Positions 33,557 through 41,393 of a stretch of 64,000 bases of DNA are shown here, one piece after another. The stretch comes from Streptomyces sp. V3I7 (GTDB lineage: Bacteria > Actinomycetota > Actinomycetes > Streptomycetales > Streptomycetaceae). The number at the start of each line of letters is the position of its first letter. The stretch's first letter is position 1. The DNA lies in contig NZ_JAUSZK010000001.1 of the NCBI RefSeq assembly GCF_030817495.1, positions 3,637,001-3,701,000 of the forward strand, read 5' to 3'. A model generated the notes under the pieces. The model saw only the letters and a program-made list of their open reading frames with translations. It did no database searches and had not been told where the DNA came from. The translations under genes and the position numbers were made by a program.

Positions 33557-35116
33557 TCAGTAGATCGAATCGAGCGGGTCGTAGTCCTCGAGCACGTGCG
33601 GCCCCCGGATGACCAGCGCCCACCGTGCGAACGTCGCCGCGCACAGCGGGCTGATGTCGACCAGACTGTTCGTCCGGTCCAGCGTCCAGGCGTCGCCCTG
33701 ACGGCGCGTGCGCGCTCCGTTCACCGCGGCGGTGAGTGGCACCTGGTCCAGGTGCCGGACGGTGCCCTGATTCATGGCGTCCGCCAACTGCCCGCACGCC
33801 TCGGTGACGTCGCCCGACCGCATCACGGCCAGGTCGCCGCGCTCCGGGTTGTCCTTGTCCTTCGGCACGTCGATACCGGCGGCCACCAGGTCGTCGATGA
33901 GCGACGCGGCCGGAGACCCGGCGGCCACCGCCACGGCCACCGGCGACCACAGCTGATGCAGACGCTCGACAGTGGGCACCACCCAGTCCGTGCCGGGCCG
34001 GTACGCCACGACCTCGACGTGCACCGTGCCGTCCGGCCGCAGCGACGCCGCGGCGATCGCCGACCGCTTCCGGTCCTGTGACACGTCGAGCGCCAGGGCG
34101 ACGCTCGCGGCGTCCGGCCGACTCGTGGTGTCCGCCAGACCGGGCCACGCGGCCTTCGGCACGTTCGGGTCGGACGGCGGGGTCGGCTTCCTCGTGCGGT
34201 TCAGGTAGGCCCGGTCGAACTCGGCCGGATCCATCTTCTCCAGCTCGGCAGCGATGACCTCCTCGGTCACCGTGTAGCCGAGCGCGGGCAGCGTCGCCCG
34301 CCACGTCGCCGGATCCGCCCGGTCCATGTCCTCCGGAGCGAACCACTCGAAGTAGGCGGCCCGGGGACGGACCGCGGCGGCGTCCTCGGCGAGCGCGGCG
34401 AACAGGGCCTCGATCAACTCCCTGCCCTTCTCCCGCTTCTTGTTCAGCCACACCGACTTCGTGGTTCCACCGGCCGACGCCCACCACAGTTGCGCCATGG
34501 CCCGGGTCAGCATCGCCGGGCTGAATGCCTGCTCCAGGCGGTCGTCCTCGTGCGCGAACGCCTCGTCGATGAACCCGAGGTCGAGCGGCGGTCCGTGACC
34601 GGCCTTCTCCGTGTTCGCGGTGATGCCCATGCGCGAGCGCTTGCCCGGGAAGAGGATCGCCTCGTTGCCGTTGCTCTTCCGGATACGGGCGTACTTGGCG
34701 AGGTCCGAGCTGGAGATCTTCTCCCAGAACTCGTCTTCCCAGCGCTGCCGCGCCATGCCGCGGGTCTGCGCTGCGTAGACGATGTTCTGCCGCGGCCACG
34801 CCATCGCACGGTGGACCTGGGCGCCCAGGGTCAGCTCGGTCTTGCCCTGCTGCCGGGAGACGGACAGGCCCACCTCGCGGTGCGCGAACAGGCCGGTGCC
34901 GGGGTCGATCTCCAGGGCGACGTCGCTGACGTACTTCTGCCAGGGCATCGGCGGGGCGCCGAGCTTGGTCATGACCTTCCACAGCTTCGGCCCGAGCGAG
35001 GGCCGGTCCGGGTGCCGCGGGGTTCCCCAGCGCGGCGGGCAGGTCAGGCCGTACCGCTCGTACAGGTCCTCGGCGAACTCACTCGGGGGTGCCCAGGTCT
35101 CCGAGGTCGTCGTCAT
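33557..35116 (-). CDS. Terminase large subunit
   Basis: 519 residues, from the ATG at 35116. The ATPase motor has a classical-type Walker A SRQQGKT (residues 87-93) and Walker B LDLGFIDEA (Asp184, Glu185). The nuclease domain has VALALDVSQDRKRSAIAAASLRPDG (first acidic residue) and a late acidic region. It packages DNA into proheads and cuts concatemers. It overlaps the small upstream gene by 38 bp. Confidence 0.93.
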   Translation of the reverse strand: MTTTSETWAPPSEFAEDLYERYGLTCPPRWGTPRHPDRPSLGPKLWKVMTKLGAPPMPWQKYVSDVALEIDPGTGLFAHREVGLSVSRQQGKTELTLGAQVHRAMAWPRQNIVYAAQTRGMARQRWEDEFWEKISSSDLAKYARIRKSNGNEAILFPGKRSRMGITANTEKAGHGPPLDLGFIDEAFAHEDDRLEQAFSPAMLTRAMAQLWWASAGGTTKSVWLNKKREKGRELIEALFAALAEDAAAVRPRAAYFEWFAPEDMDRADPATWRATLPALGYTVTEEVIAAELEKMDPAEFDRAYLNRTRKPTPPSDPNVPKAAWPGLADTTSRPDAASVALALDVSQDRKRSAIAAASLRPDGTVHVEVVAYRPGTDWVVPTVERLHQLWSPVAVAVAAGSPAASLIDDLVAAGIDVPKDKDNPERGDLAVMRSGDVTEACGQLADAMNQGTVRHLDQVPLTAAVNGARTRRQGDAWTLDRTNSLVDISPLCAATFARWALVIRGPHVLEDYDPLDSIY

Positions 35117-35354
35117 CGTCCGGCGCCCGTCCCTCCAGGATCTGGGCGAGCGTCTGCCGGAGCTCGCGAGCCAACTGGGGCAACAGCCGGTCGTCCTGGG
35201 CGACGGGCTCGCCGCACGTCTCGCACTCGGCGGTCCGCGCGGCATCGATGCGGCCGGCCAGAGCGTAGGCCAGCTCGGTCAACGACGGCTCGACGCCGAC
35301 CAGGTCCCCGAGCTGCTCGACGTCGCTGCGCACGGCTTCCTCGACGGCCCCCAT
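35079..35354 (-). CDS. Putative terminase small subunit
   Basis: 91 residues from the ATG at 35354, MGAVEEAVRSDVEQLGDLVGVEPSLTELAYALAGRIDAARTAECETCGEPVAQDDRLLPQLARELRQTLAQILEGRAPDDDDDLGDLGTPE. All-helical with a CxxC pair and an acidic tail, immediately before and overlapping the large terminase. The call rests on position and helical build, as small terminases diverge strongly. Confidence 0.6.
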   Translation of the reverse strand: MGAVEEAVRSDVEQLGDLVGVEPSLTELAYALAGRIDAARTAECETCGEPVAQDDRLLPQLARELRQTLAQILEGRAPDDDDDLGDLGTPE

Positions 35355-35387
35355 GCCGACCACCCTTCCATGATCATCCGGGGTCAC

Positions 35388-35475
35388 TGGCCCGGGGGGA
35401 GAAAAATAAAAGCTGGGCGCGGGGTTGAGAAATGTCCGATTTCTAAAAATCTCGGAGCCGCTCGGATCGATCAGA
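35388..35475. other. AT-rich non-coding gap before terminase genes; cos candidate
   Basis: An 88-bp gap containing GGGGGGAGAAAAATAAAAGC and TTTCTAAAAATCTCGG, the most AT-rich stretch in the prophage. It lies between the terminase pair and small genes including an HNH nuclease, the usual location of the packaging (cos) site in HNH-linked phages. No direct proof in the sequence. Confidence 0.35.
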
Positions 35476-35751
35476 TCACTTCGAGCCTCTGACCTGCACG
35501 CTTGCGGGCGGCTCGACTACGAGCGGCGCGGACCGCACCTCGCGTGCCGCATGGCCAGTGCTCGGGTCCTGGTAGCGGCGGCCGGCCTCATCGTGCAGCA
35601 GGGCTGCGTAGCGGATGCGCCCGTGCTCAATGGCGATTGGTCCCTCGATCGGTACGTCACGCGGATCGATGCCGTTGGCGCGCAGCCAGTCGGCCACGGC
35701 CTCCCTCGGTCCGTACGGGGTCTCGATGGGTACAGGCACGGCGTCCCTCAT
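35476..35751 (-). CDS. Small phage protein
   Basis: 91 residues from the ATG at 35751 (overlapping the upstream stop), MRDAVPVPIETPYGPREAVADWLRANGIDPRDVPIEGPIAIEHGRIRYAALLHDEAGRRYQDPST... Mixed alpha/beta, no motif recognised. The RIRYAALLHDEAGRRYQDPSTG style is common in small actinophage proteins near the HNH gene. Confidence 0.65.
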   Translation of the reverse strand: MRDAVPVPIETPYGPREAVADWLRANGIDPRDVPIEGPIAIEHGRIRYAALLHDEAGRRYQDPSTGHAAREVRSAPLVVEPPASVQVRGSK

Positions 35752-36023
35752 ATCGTCGCGTAGGGCTGGCCGTGCTCGGCCCGCAGCTGGTCGAGGCTGG
35801 GCATGTCCTCGCGGGCGATCCATCCTGAGCTGTAGCCGCAGTTACACACCAGGTTGAGCTGTCCGGTGCCGCGGGTCTCCTGCCATCGGGCGCCCGTGAC
35901 GTCGTGTCGCCCTGCTCGCGCCTCGGTCTGTTGGTGGACGTAGAGCCGGTGTCCGCGCACCCATGCGTCCGTGTCAGCGTGAGCCGACGGCATACGGCGG
36001 TTGAGCCACAGTCGCTTGAACAT
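35748..36023 (-). CDS. Small Cys-containing phage protein
   Basis: 91 residues, MFKRLWLNRRMPSAHADTDAWVRGHRLYVHQQTEARAGRHDVTGARWQETRGTGQLNLVCNCGYSSGWIAREDMPSLDQLRAEHG. A CNCGY pair and several His could bind metal. Basic N-terminus. Unrecognised; it belongs to the small-gene cluster between HNH and terminase. Confidence 0.6.
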   Translation of the reverse strand: MFKRLWLNRRMPSAHADTDAWVRGHRLYVHQQTEARAGRHDVTGARWQETRGTGQLNLVCNCGYSSGWIAREDMPSLDQLRAEHGQPYATI

Positions 36024-36034
36024 GGCGCTCCCTT

Positions 36035-36334
36035 CTACGGTCCGGCGAACCAGTCGACGCTAGTCACCAGCTGGACGACGTCGGCGAGCGGACGATCGCC
36101 CTTCTCCGAGTTGCACTTGCGGAGGCAGATGGCGCAGCCGTTGACCCCGTGGATGGGCGCAAGGTTCTCGGGGTCGAGCTTGGCGCCGCCCTTGCTGACG
36201 GGGTGGATGTGGTCGACGGCGTCGGCCAGGCCGTGGCCGCAGACGATGCACACGTCGGACTCGGCGAGGACGCGGGCGCGCATCTGCCGGAACTCGTAGC
36301 TGGTGAGTTCGCTGCGGTCGGTGGCCACGCTCAC
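36035..36334 (-). CDS. HNH endonuclease
   Basis: 99 residues from a GTG at 36334. The zinc-stabilised HNH signature is complete: CIVCGHGLADAVDHIHPVSKGGAKLDPENLAPIHGVNGCAICLRKCNSEKGDR, with paired CxxC and the DHIHP catalytic histidines. HNH proteins beside the terminase assist cleavage at cos in many siphoviruses. The gene lies about 900 bp ahead of the terminase. Confidence 0.9.
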   Translation of the reverse strand: MSVATDRSELTSYEFRQMRARVLAESDVCIVCGHGLADAVDHIHPVSKGGAKLDPENLAPIHGVNGCAICLRKCNSEKGDRPLADVVQLVTSVDWFAGP

Positions 36335-36349
36335 CCCCTGGCACGGCGA

Positions 36350-36379
36350 GGCCCGGCCGCACGTGGGTGCGGCCGGGCC
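36350..36379. terminator. Terminator between lipoprotein and HNH genes
   Basis: Perfect 13-bp stem GGCCCGGCCGCAC (36350-36362) / GTGCGGCCGGGCC (36367-36379) with a 4-nt loop, 21 bp past the lipoprotein stop codon. It separates the lipoprotein unit from the late operon. Confidence 0.75.
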
Positions 36380-36399
36380 AGCGGATGTGTGATGCCGGG

Positions 36400-36813
36400 T
36401 CAGGCCTTGCAGAAGCCAGAGTCCTTCAGGGCCTTGTTGATCTGCTTGCCCTGCGTCTCGGTGGTGGTGACGTCCTTGTACGTGAAGCGCTGCGAGGCGA
36501 GGTAGTCAATGCGCTGGCCGCCGTTGTTGATGGCGCTGCACTGGTTGCGCGCCGCATCGATGGCCTTGTCCTCGTACCGCACGGTACTCGGGTTGGCGGC
36601 GGCGAGGGCGCGAAGGAGCTCGGCGCGCTTGGCGCCGGTGGGCTCGGGCGGGATGTCGGCGGCCTTCTCGGCTGCCTTCCAGTCCGGGCTGGCCTTGCTG
36701 CTCTTGGTGGTCTTGGCCTTGGGCCTGGCGTTGTCGGTGTCGGTGCCACTGCATCCGGCGAGCGCTACGGCGAGCGCGGCGGTGGCGGCCGCGATGACGG
36801 TACGGGTCTGCAT
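36400..36813 (-). CDS. Prophage-encoded lipoprotein
   Basis: 137 residues. A signal peptide MQTRTVIAAATAALAVA ends in lipobox LAGC, giving a lipid-anchored extracellular protein. The mature part is Lys/Thr-rich, then a helical domain (AAEKAADIPPEPTGAKRAELLRALAAANPSTVRYEDKAIDAARNQCSAI ... DSGFCKA) with two Cys that could form a disulphide, resembling DUF732-like proteins. Flanked on both sides by terminators, so it is an independent unit that can be expressed in the lysogen. Phage lipoproteins of this kind often block superinfection, but this is inference. Confidence 0.8.
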   Translation of the reverse strand: MQTRTVIAAATAALAVALAGCSGTDTDNARPKAKTTKSSKASPDWKAAEKAADIPPEPTGAKRAELLRALAAANPSTVRYEDKAIDAARNQCSAINNGGQRIDYLASQRFTYKDVTTTETQGKQINKALKDSGFCKA

Positions 36814-36896
36814 GATCCCCCCTGAGGTGTCAGTGAGAGCCATCATGCGACATGCGAGGACGGTGTGAGGTCGTGGTGACGGTGCTGTGACACGAC

Positions 36897-36931
36897 GAAG
36901 CCCCGACCGGGGGGATCCGAGCCGGGGCTTC
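36897..36931. terminator. Terminator upstream of the lipoprotein gene
   Basis: GAAGCCCC (36897-36904) pairs with GGGGCTTC (36924-36931) around a 19-nt loop. It ends the leftward transcript arriving from the HTH gene at 37202 and insulates the lipoprotein gene. Confidence 0.65.
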
Positions 36932-37001
36932 GCCGTGCGTCTGTGGTGCCTCGTGTGGGCACAGTGGTGCACGGCGATCGTGACACGGCGCTGACCTGCG
37001 G

Positions 37002-37202
37002 TCAAGCGGCGACCCGGGTGCGGCGTTTGGCAGCGAGGGCGGCGACGTCGGCAGCGGCGTACCAGGGCTGCCTCGGGCTGCCGCCGGAGCGGGTGAGCTG
37101 ATCACGCCTCACGAGCTGCCGGACGCCGTCCAGGCTGATACCGAGGACGCGGGCGGTCTGGTGGGCGGTGAGGTGGCCGGGCCGGATGATCTGCGACTCC
37201 AT
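37002..37202 (-). CDS. Small excisionase/AlpA-like HTH protein
   Basis: 66 residues, MESQIIRPGHLTAHQTARVLGISLDGVRQLVRRDQLTRSGGSPRQPWYAAADVAALAAKRRTRVAA. It has the MerR-type winged helix of Xis/AlpA proteins (AHQTARVLGISLDGVRQLVRRDQL followed by the wing PWYAAADV). Candidate recombination directionality factor or transfer regulator; it is far from the integrase, so the role is uncertain. Confidence 0.75.
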   Translation of the reverse strand: MESQIIRPGHLTAHQTARVLGISLDGVRQLVRRDQLTRSGGSPRQPWYAAADVAALAAKRRTRVAA

Positions 37203-37217
37203 GGCCCCATGATGCGG

Positions 37218-37406
37218 CTACGGCCGCCGCTCCTCTTCCCAGACGGCACGGAAGGCCTCGGCCTCAGCGGGCGTGACCTCTTCGTCGTCGAGGAGCCAGA
37301 CGTGGCGGCCGTCGATGGATTCGGGACGCCCCGGATCCCTGCTCACGTCGATCTGGTCGATCTCCTTGACGAGGCGGCCGTCACAGAACTGCTCGCGTCG
37401 AATCAT
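37218..37406 (-). CDS. Small acidic phage protein
   Basis: 62 residues, MIRREQFCDGRLVKEIDQIDVSRDPGRPESIDGRHVWLLDDEEVTPAEAEAFRAVWEEERRP. A short strand pair and acidic helix; unrecognised. It is the first gene downstream of the palindrome cluster at 37491-37587, so that cluster may control it together with the HTH gene. Confidence 0.6.
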   Translation of the reverse strand: MIRREQFCDGRLVKEIDQIDVSRDPGRPESIDGRHVWLLDDEEVTPAEAEAFRAVWEEERRP

Positions 37407-37490
37407 GGGGTCATCCTCTCGCATGTGGTGTCGGCGGCACGGCCTCTTAGCCGATCCAGTTCGGGGGTGATTCCGCCTGATCGTGGGTAC

Positions 37491-37587
37491 CGCCGAAACT
37501 CGAAACTTTGCAGGTGGGGTCCGATATCGGGGGCGAAACCGGTTTCGGACCGAGGTGAAACCACAGCCTTGATCCGAAACCGGTTCG
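37491..37587. repeat. GAAAC repeat and palindrome cluster beside the translocase gene
   Basis: Five GAAAC copies (37495, 37502, 37535, 37557, 37576). The third lies in a perfect 14-bp palindrome CGAAACCGGTTTCG (37534-37547) and the fifth in a near copy CGAAACCGGTTCG (37575-37587). CCGATATCGG (37521-37530) is a second perfect palindrome, and GGTCCGA (37518-37524) / TCGGACC (37545-37551) form an outer pair. It could be an operator or the DNA recognised by the TraB/FtsK-like protein encoded just upstream. Confidence 0.65.
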
Positions 37588-37594
37588 CGGGGGG

Positions 37595-39709
37595 CTACTC
37601 GCCGTCCTCGGCGGCCGGGAGATCGATGTACCGGAGGCCCTTGGCGCCGCCGCAGCACTCGCGGATCGTGAGCTGACGGGTGGCGATCTTGAAGGGCTTC
37701 AGCGCGGCGGACAGCGCCGTGGACGCGGCGGCCGCGTCCATCTCTAGCCACGGGCCATACAGGTCGGGCCGGTACCGGGCGAGGGCGTCGACCAGGCGGT
37801 GGGAGTGCACCGAGTCGATGCCGTCGGGCCAGATCGCGGTGACGTGGTCCACGATCGTTTCGACGTCCAGCTCCTCGACAGCGGCGCCGACGGACTGCCC
37901 GGAGAGGGTGCCGGCGGCGGTGCGCAGGGCGAGGGCGCGCGCCGCGATGTCCTCGGCTTCGGTCTGCTTGATGAACGCGGCGCGGACGGTGGTGCCTTCG
38001 CGGCCGCGGGCGAGGATGCCGGTGCCCTGCTCGTCGATGCTGATGTCGGTGGCGCGCAGGCCGCGGTCGTAGGCGCCGGTGCCGAGGACGTTGTTGTTGG
38101 CCCGCCAGTCCATGACGGCCAGGCACAGCCGGGTGCCGACGCTGCTGGACACCGAGGTGGGGAGGCTCGGGGCGTCGGGGTTCTGGGTGAGCAGGATGAG
38201 GATGATGCCGTAGGCGCGCGCCTTCTTGATCAGGCGGGTGGCCAGCGCGGCGGCTTCTTCCTTGTACTCGGGGTGGGTGAACAGCTCCTGCACCTCGTCG
38301 ATGACGATGACGCGCGGTCCCAGGTCCTGGTCGGGGTACTTCTCGGCGAGCGCACGGGTGACCTTGCGGCCCTCGGGGACCTCAGAGGCGGGCAGGCCGC
38401 GGATGAAGGCGGCGCGGCGCTGGTACTCGGCGATCCCCGAGCGCATGCCCGCCAGAGCGGCCTCCAGGTCCTCGTCCTCGTCGCCCGACACGTAGCGGTG
38501 GCAGACCGGCTTGACCGAGTCGAGGTCGCCAGACCCCTTCAACTCGTAGATCCACAGCTCGGCGGACGGATCGAGCGCGACGCCGAGAACGATGGCGAGC
38601 GCGCAGGACGTCTTGCCGCTGCCCGGGATGCCGCCGACCAGCAGGTTCGAGTACATGAGGGTGATCTCGACCAGGGTGCCGCGCGGGTCGAACCCGAAGG
38701 GCAACGGCTCGTAGACGTCGGCCTGGCCCTCGCGCATGAGCGGCCAGAGCTTGCGGCCGGCCTTGGCCGGGTCACGCTGCGCGACCCACAGCACGAGGCG
38801 GCCGGGGTGGGCGGTGCGGTCGGCCTCGGGCCAGACGGTGCTGATGGGGCGTCGCATGGCGGCGGCGAGCGCGGCGCGCTTCTCCAGGACGGCGGTGGCC
38901 TCGATGCCCGGGGGCAGGTCGACCTCGGCGCGCCAGCCGGGCCCGTCGCGCATGACCTCGGAGGCGAACTCGACTCCCTTGCGGCCCTTCTTGCCCTCGA
39001 TGCCGATGGCGGCGAGTGCGTCGAACACCTCGGTGGAGTCGAGGCGGCGCAGGACGTTGGTGGCGACGTAGCGGGTGATGAGCGGCCTGCCGGCCTTCTT
39101 CCCGGCGAGCCCGACCAGGGCGGCGGCGGTGACCGCGGCTCCGAGCGTCCAGCCGGGCACCAGGAAGCCGCTGACCAGGCTGGTGATGCCGGTTGTGGTG
39201 GCGACGGCGAGGGAGGCGATGCGGCGCGGGCGGACGCGGCGGGAGTGCTCGCGCGAGAGGGCGAGCCAGGCCTCAATGTCCGCGCCCGCGGCGGCCTTGG
39301 CCTCGACCGGGCGGGCCTCGGTGTCGGCAACCCAGCGCCCCCAGCGGACGACCAGTCGGCCAGCGCCGCGCGGGGCGCGCAGCAACAGCCGGGCGAGGTA
39401 GACGGGCGATCGCAGGGCGTGGAAGGACGCGACGTGGGCGTAGTAGGACACGGTCCAGCGGGCGGCGTCCGCGAAGGCGTCCCAGCGGCGGAAGGCAGGC
39501 GGCACGACGGGCGGGGCGTCCGCGAGGTAGGCCTGCGCCTCGGCAATCCACGTGCCGGGCTCGGGGCTGGCGGCGGGCGGGTCAACGGGCCGGGGCTCGG
39601 CGTCCTGGATGACGTCGATGATGGTCTCGGTCAGGACGCGGGTCGCGTCCTCGGCGTCCGAGGTGTCCTCGGGGGCGTCCTTGTGGAGCTCGACGGTGGT
39701 CTCGGTCAT
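37595..39709 (-). CDS. FtsK/SpoIIIE-like (TraB-type) DNA translocase
   Basis: 704 residues. A Pro/Asp-rich N-terminus and soluble region lead to two membrane helices (about 164-203, RRIASLAVATTTGITSLVSGF ... AAVTAAALVGLAG). The motor domain has Walker A GGIPGSGKTS (359-368), Walker B VIVIDEVQELF and the arginine-rich YGIILILLTQNPD region. A winged-helix-like C-terminus closes the protein. It matches the single-protein transfer motors of Streptomyces conjugative plasmids and integrative elements (TraB, TraSA), which move double-stranded DNA between mycelia. Finding it in a phage is notable. Confidence 0.9.
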   Translation of the reverse strand: MTETTVELHKDAPEDTSDAEDATRVLTETIIDVIQDAEPRPVDPPAASPEPGTWIAEAQAYLADAPPVVPPAFRRWDAFADAARWTVSYYAHVASFHALRSPVYLARLLLRAPRGAGRLVVRWGRWVADTEARPVEAKAAAGADIEAWLALSREHSRRVRPRRIASLAVATTTGITSLVSGFLVPGWTLGAAVTAAALVGLAGKKAGRPLITRYVATNVLRRLDSTEVFDALAAIGIEGKKGRKGVEFASEVMRDGPGWRAEVDLPPGIEATAVLEKRAALAAAMRRPISTVWPEADRTAHPGRLVLWVAQRDPAKAGRKLWPLMREGQADVYEPLPFGFDPRGTLVEITLMYSNLLVGGIPGSGKTSCALAIVLGVALDPSAELWIYELKGSGDLDSVKPVCHRYVSGDEDEDLEAALAGMRSGIAEYQRRAAFIRGLPASEVPEGRKVTRALAEKYPDQDLGPRVIVIDEVQELFTHPEYKEEAAALATRLIKKARAYGIILILLTQNPDAPSLPTSVSSSVGTRLCLAVMDWRANNNVLGTGAYDRGLRATDISIDEQGTGILARGREGTTVRAAFIKQTEAEDIAARALALRTAAGTLSGQSVGAAVEELDVETIVDHVTAIWPDGIDSVHSHRLVDALARYRPDLYGPWLEMDAAAASTALSAALKPFKIATRQLTIRECCGGAKGLRYIDLPAAEDGE

Positions 39710-39745
39710 GCTGGTGGCTTCCTCGCTCCTTGCTGGGGCTTGGGG

Positions 39746-39789
39746 CCCGGGGACGGCTCGATGCCGGGCAGCGGATGGCCGTCCCCGGG
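39746..39789 (-). terminator. Terminator-like stem in front of the translocase gene
   Basis: CCCGGGGACGGC (39746-39757) pairs perfectly with GCCGTCCCCGGG (39778-39789), directly downstream of the 56-residue gene and 37 bp before the translocase start. It could attenuate transcription from the membrane-protein genes into the translocase gene. Confidence 0.6.
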
Positions 39790-39795
39790 GCAGTG

Positions 39796-39966
39796 CTACT
39801 TGCGCTTCGCGGCCCGGTTGCGGGCGCGGTCCTTGATGCGCTCGATGCCGCGGTCGATGTCGGGCTGGTGCTGGATGCCGGCGGCCGCGCGGCGGATGCC
39901 GCGGGCCTCCAGGCGGACGATGGCGAGCTTGTCGGCGATGGTCAGCTTGGGCTCGGGCTTGGCCAT
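39796..39966 (-). CDS. 56-residue basic protein
   Basis: MAKPEPKLTIADKLAIVRLEARGIRRAAAGIQHQPDIDRGIERIKDRARNRAAKRK from the ATG at 39966, preceded by CTGGAGGCACCC, a good ribosome site. Strongly basic and helical, plausibly DNA- or RNA-binding. It lies between the translocase and the membrane-protein cluster. Confidence 0.65.
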   Translation of the reverse strand: MAKPEPKLTIADKLAIVRLEARGIRRAAAGIQHQPDIDRGIERIKDRARNRAAKRK

Positions 39967-40048
39967 GGGTGCCTCCAGGTCGTGGGCCGGGTGGTCCGGC
40001 CCCACCGCTCCCCCACCGCGCGGGGCCGTGGGGGACGGAAGGGCAGGT

Positions 40049-40369
40049 TCAGCGGCCCCTGGTGATGTCGCGCCAGATGGTCCGGAGCACGAGCGCGAGG
40101 ATCGCGGTGGAGATCGCGCCGATGGCGATCGCGATGGAGGCGAACGCGAGGCCGATCGAGCCGATGCAGACGGCGCAGCCGATGGCCATCCACTCGCTGG
40201 TGCTGCGGCCGGTTCGGTGCTGGTGGCCGCATGCCGGCTGCTGGGCTGCGGGCTGCTGCGCCTGCTTGGCCAGTTCGACGGCGGCGAGCGCCAGCTGGAC
40301 GACGTCGGTGTTCGTCGCCGCCTCGCTCACGGCAGCCTCGGCCTTGGCGAGCGGAGTTGGCTCGGTCAC
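40049..40369 (-). CDS. Spread-type membrane protein (SpdB-like)
   Basis: 106 residues from a GTG at 40369 with GGAGGTG upstream. The N-terminal part is Ala-rich and helical; the C-terminal part has two close membrane helices (MAIGCAVCIGSIGLAFASIAIAIGAISTAILALVL) and a basic end. Small proteins with this layout next to TraB in Streptomyces plasmids (Spd proteins) help spread the element through the mycelium. Similarity is by layout, not by a proven family match. Confidence 0.6.
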   Translation of the reverse strand: MTEPTPLAKAEAAVSEAATNTDVVQLALAAVELAKQAQQPAAQQPACGHQHRTGRSTSEWMAIGCAVCIGSIGLAFASIAIAIGAISTAILALVLRTIWRDITRGR

Positions 40370-40539
40370 CGGGCCCACCTCCGGAAGGTGCGGGCGAGGA
40401 CCGGGCGCGCGAGGGCGCCGGCGCCGAAGCCGAGGACCGCGGGTTTGGCGACGGCCGTGACCAGGGTGGCGGTGAGCGGCAGCGCGGGCGGCCACAGCAG
40501 GAGAACGCCCAGCAGGGCGCCGAACAGCAACGCCTTCAT
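40366..40539 (-). CDS. 57-residue membrane protein
   Basis: MKALLFGALLGVLLLWPPAL... to RPVLARTFRRWAR, one to two hydrophobic helices and a basic end. Both ends overlap neighbours by four bases (ATGA at the start, GTGA at the end), so it is firmly part of the operon. Another small Spd-like component. Confidence 0.7.
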   Translation of the reverse strand: MKALLFGALLGVLLLWPPALPLTATLVTAVAKPAVLGFGAGALARPVLARTFRRWAR

Positions 40540-41393
40540 GCCGGCACCCCCTGCCAGGGCTCGGTCAGCTGCTCGGGGTGGAACAGGTGGCGTCCGCGGA
40601 CGTCCTGCTTGAACGGGGTGAGGCGTCCGTCGGCGACCCAGTTGCGGACGGTGGACGGGCTGATGCCGTAGTGCCGGGCGACGTCGTTGGACGTCATCAG
40701 GGGCGGCTCGGGCGGGGGCGCGTCCTGGTCGTCCTCGTCGTCCTCACCCGTCCCGGGCGGGAGCTCGGGCGTCCTGCCCGCGTCCGGCTGGTCGTCCCGC
40801 TCCAGGGTCAAAGTGGGCGCCGGGCGGCCGATGACTGGCAGCAGCCGGACTCCGGCGGGGACGACGTCCGGCACGGCCCGGACGCTGGGGACGGGCGAGG
40901 ACGCGGTGACGTCCTGCGCGTCCTGGTGTGCGTCCGGCGGGCTGGCTGCGAGGTGCAGGAGGTGTCCGACGACGGCGGGCGGCACGAGGGAGGTGACCGC
41001 GATCAAGGACGGCTGGTCGGCGACGAGGTGCCCGGTGTCGATCAAGTGGGAGACGACCTGCGCGGCCATCGCGAGTCCGAGAGCGAGGCACGCGCCGATG
41101 ATCGCGGACCAGCGGCCTCGGTCGCCGGTACGGCGGGTGGATGCAACGGCGGCCGCGATGCCCGCGTAGGCGGACAGGACGACCGGCATGCCGTAGGTGA
41201 ACGGGTCGCGCCATCCGGCGTTGCGGGCGAGGTGGTACTCGCCGGGCGCGCACATGAGGAGGGCGACGCCGAGGACGACGGGCCGGCCACCGGCGGTGAG
41301 GCCGCGGACCCACAGCGGGGCGGCCGGACGGCGGCCGGGCACCGGGGTGGGGCGGCGGAACCAGCGGGCGAGGGTGGCGTACAGGCGGTTCAC
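40536..41393 (-). CDS. Membrane protein with C-terminal HTH (DUF2637/Spd-like)
   Basis: 285 residues from a GTG at 41393 overlapping the upstream stop. Four hydrophobic segments occupy the first half (VVLGVALLMCAPGEYHLA, MPVVLSAYAGIAAAVAS, WSAIIGACLALGLAMAAQVV, LIAVTSLVPPAVVGHLLHL), the DUF2637/SpdB pattern. An acidic linker leads to a MerR-like helix-turn-helix (MTSNDVARHYGISPSTVRNWVADGRLTPFKQDVRGRHLFHPEQL). A membrane protein tethered to DNA is apt for partition or transfer of an element. Confidence 0.75.
   Translation of the reverse strand: MNRLYATLARWFRRPTPVPGRRPAAPLWVRGLTAGGRPVVLGVALLMCAPGEYHLARNAGWRDPFTYGMPVVLSAYAGIAAAVASTRRTGDRGRWSAIIGACLALGLAMAAQVVSHLIDTGHLVADQPSLIAVTSLVPPAVVGHLLHLAASPPDAHQDAQDVTASSPVPSVRAVPDVVPAGVRLLPVIGRPAPTLTLERDDQPDAGRTPELPPGTGEDDEDDQDAPPPEPPLMTSNDVARHYGISPSTVRNWVADGRLTPFKQDVRGRHLFHPEQLTEPWQGVPA

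Noticed and set aside
37491..37587. CRISPR array
   Set aside because: GAAAC repeats are too short and irregularly spaced, with no cas genes nearby.
37799..40612. 937-codon plus-strand open frame opposite the translocase and neighbours
   Set aside because: Composition is Gly/Ala/Arg-rich without domain motifs and it is antisense to the well-supported FtsK-like gene; a typical high-GC mirror frame.
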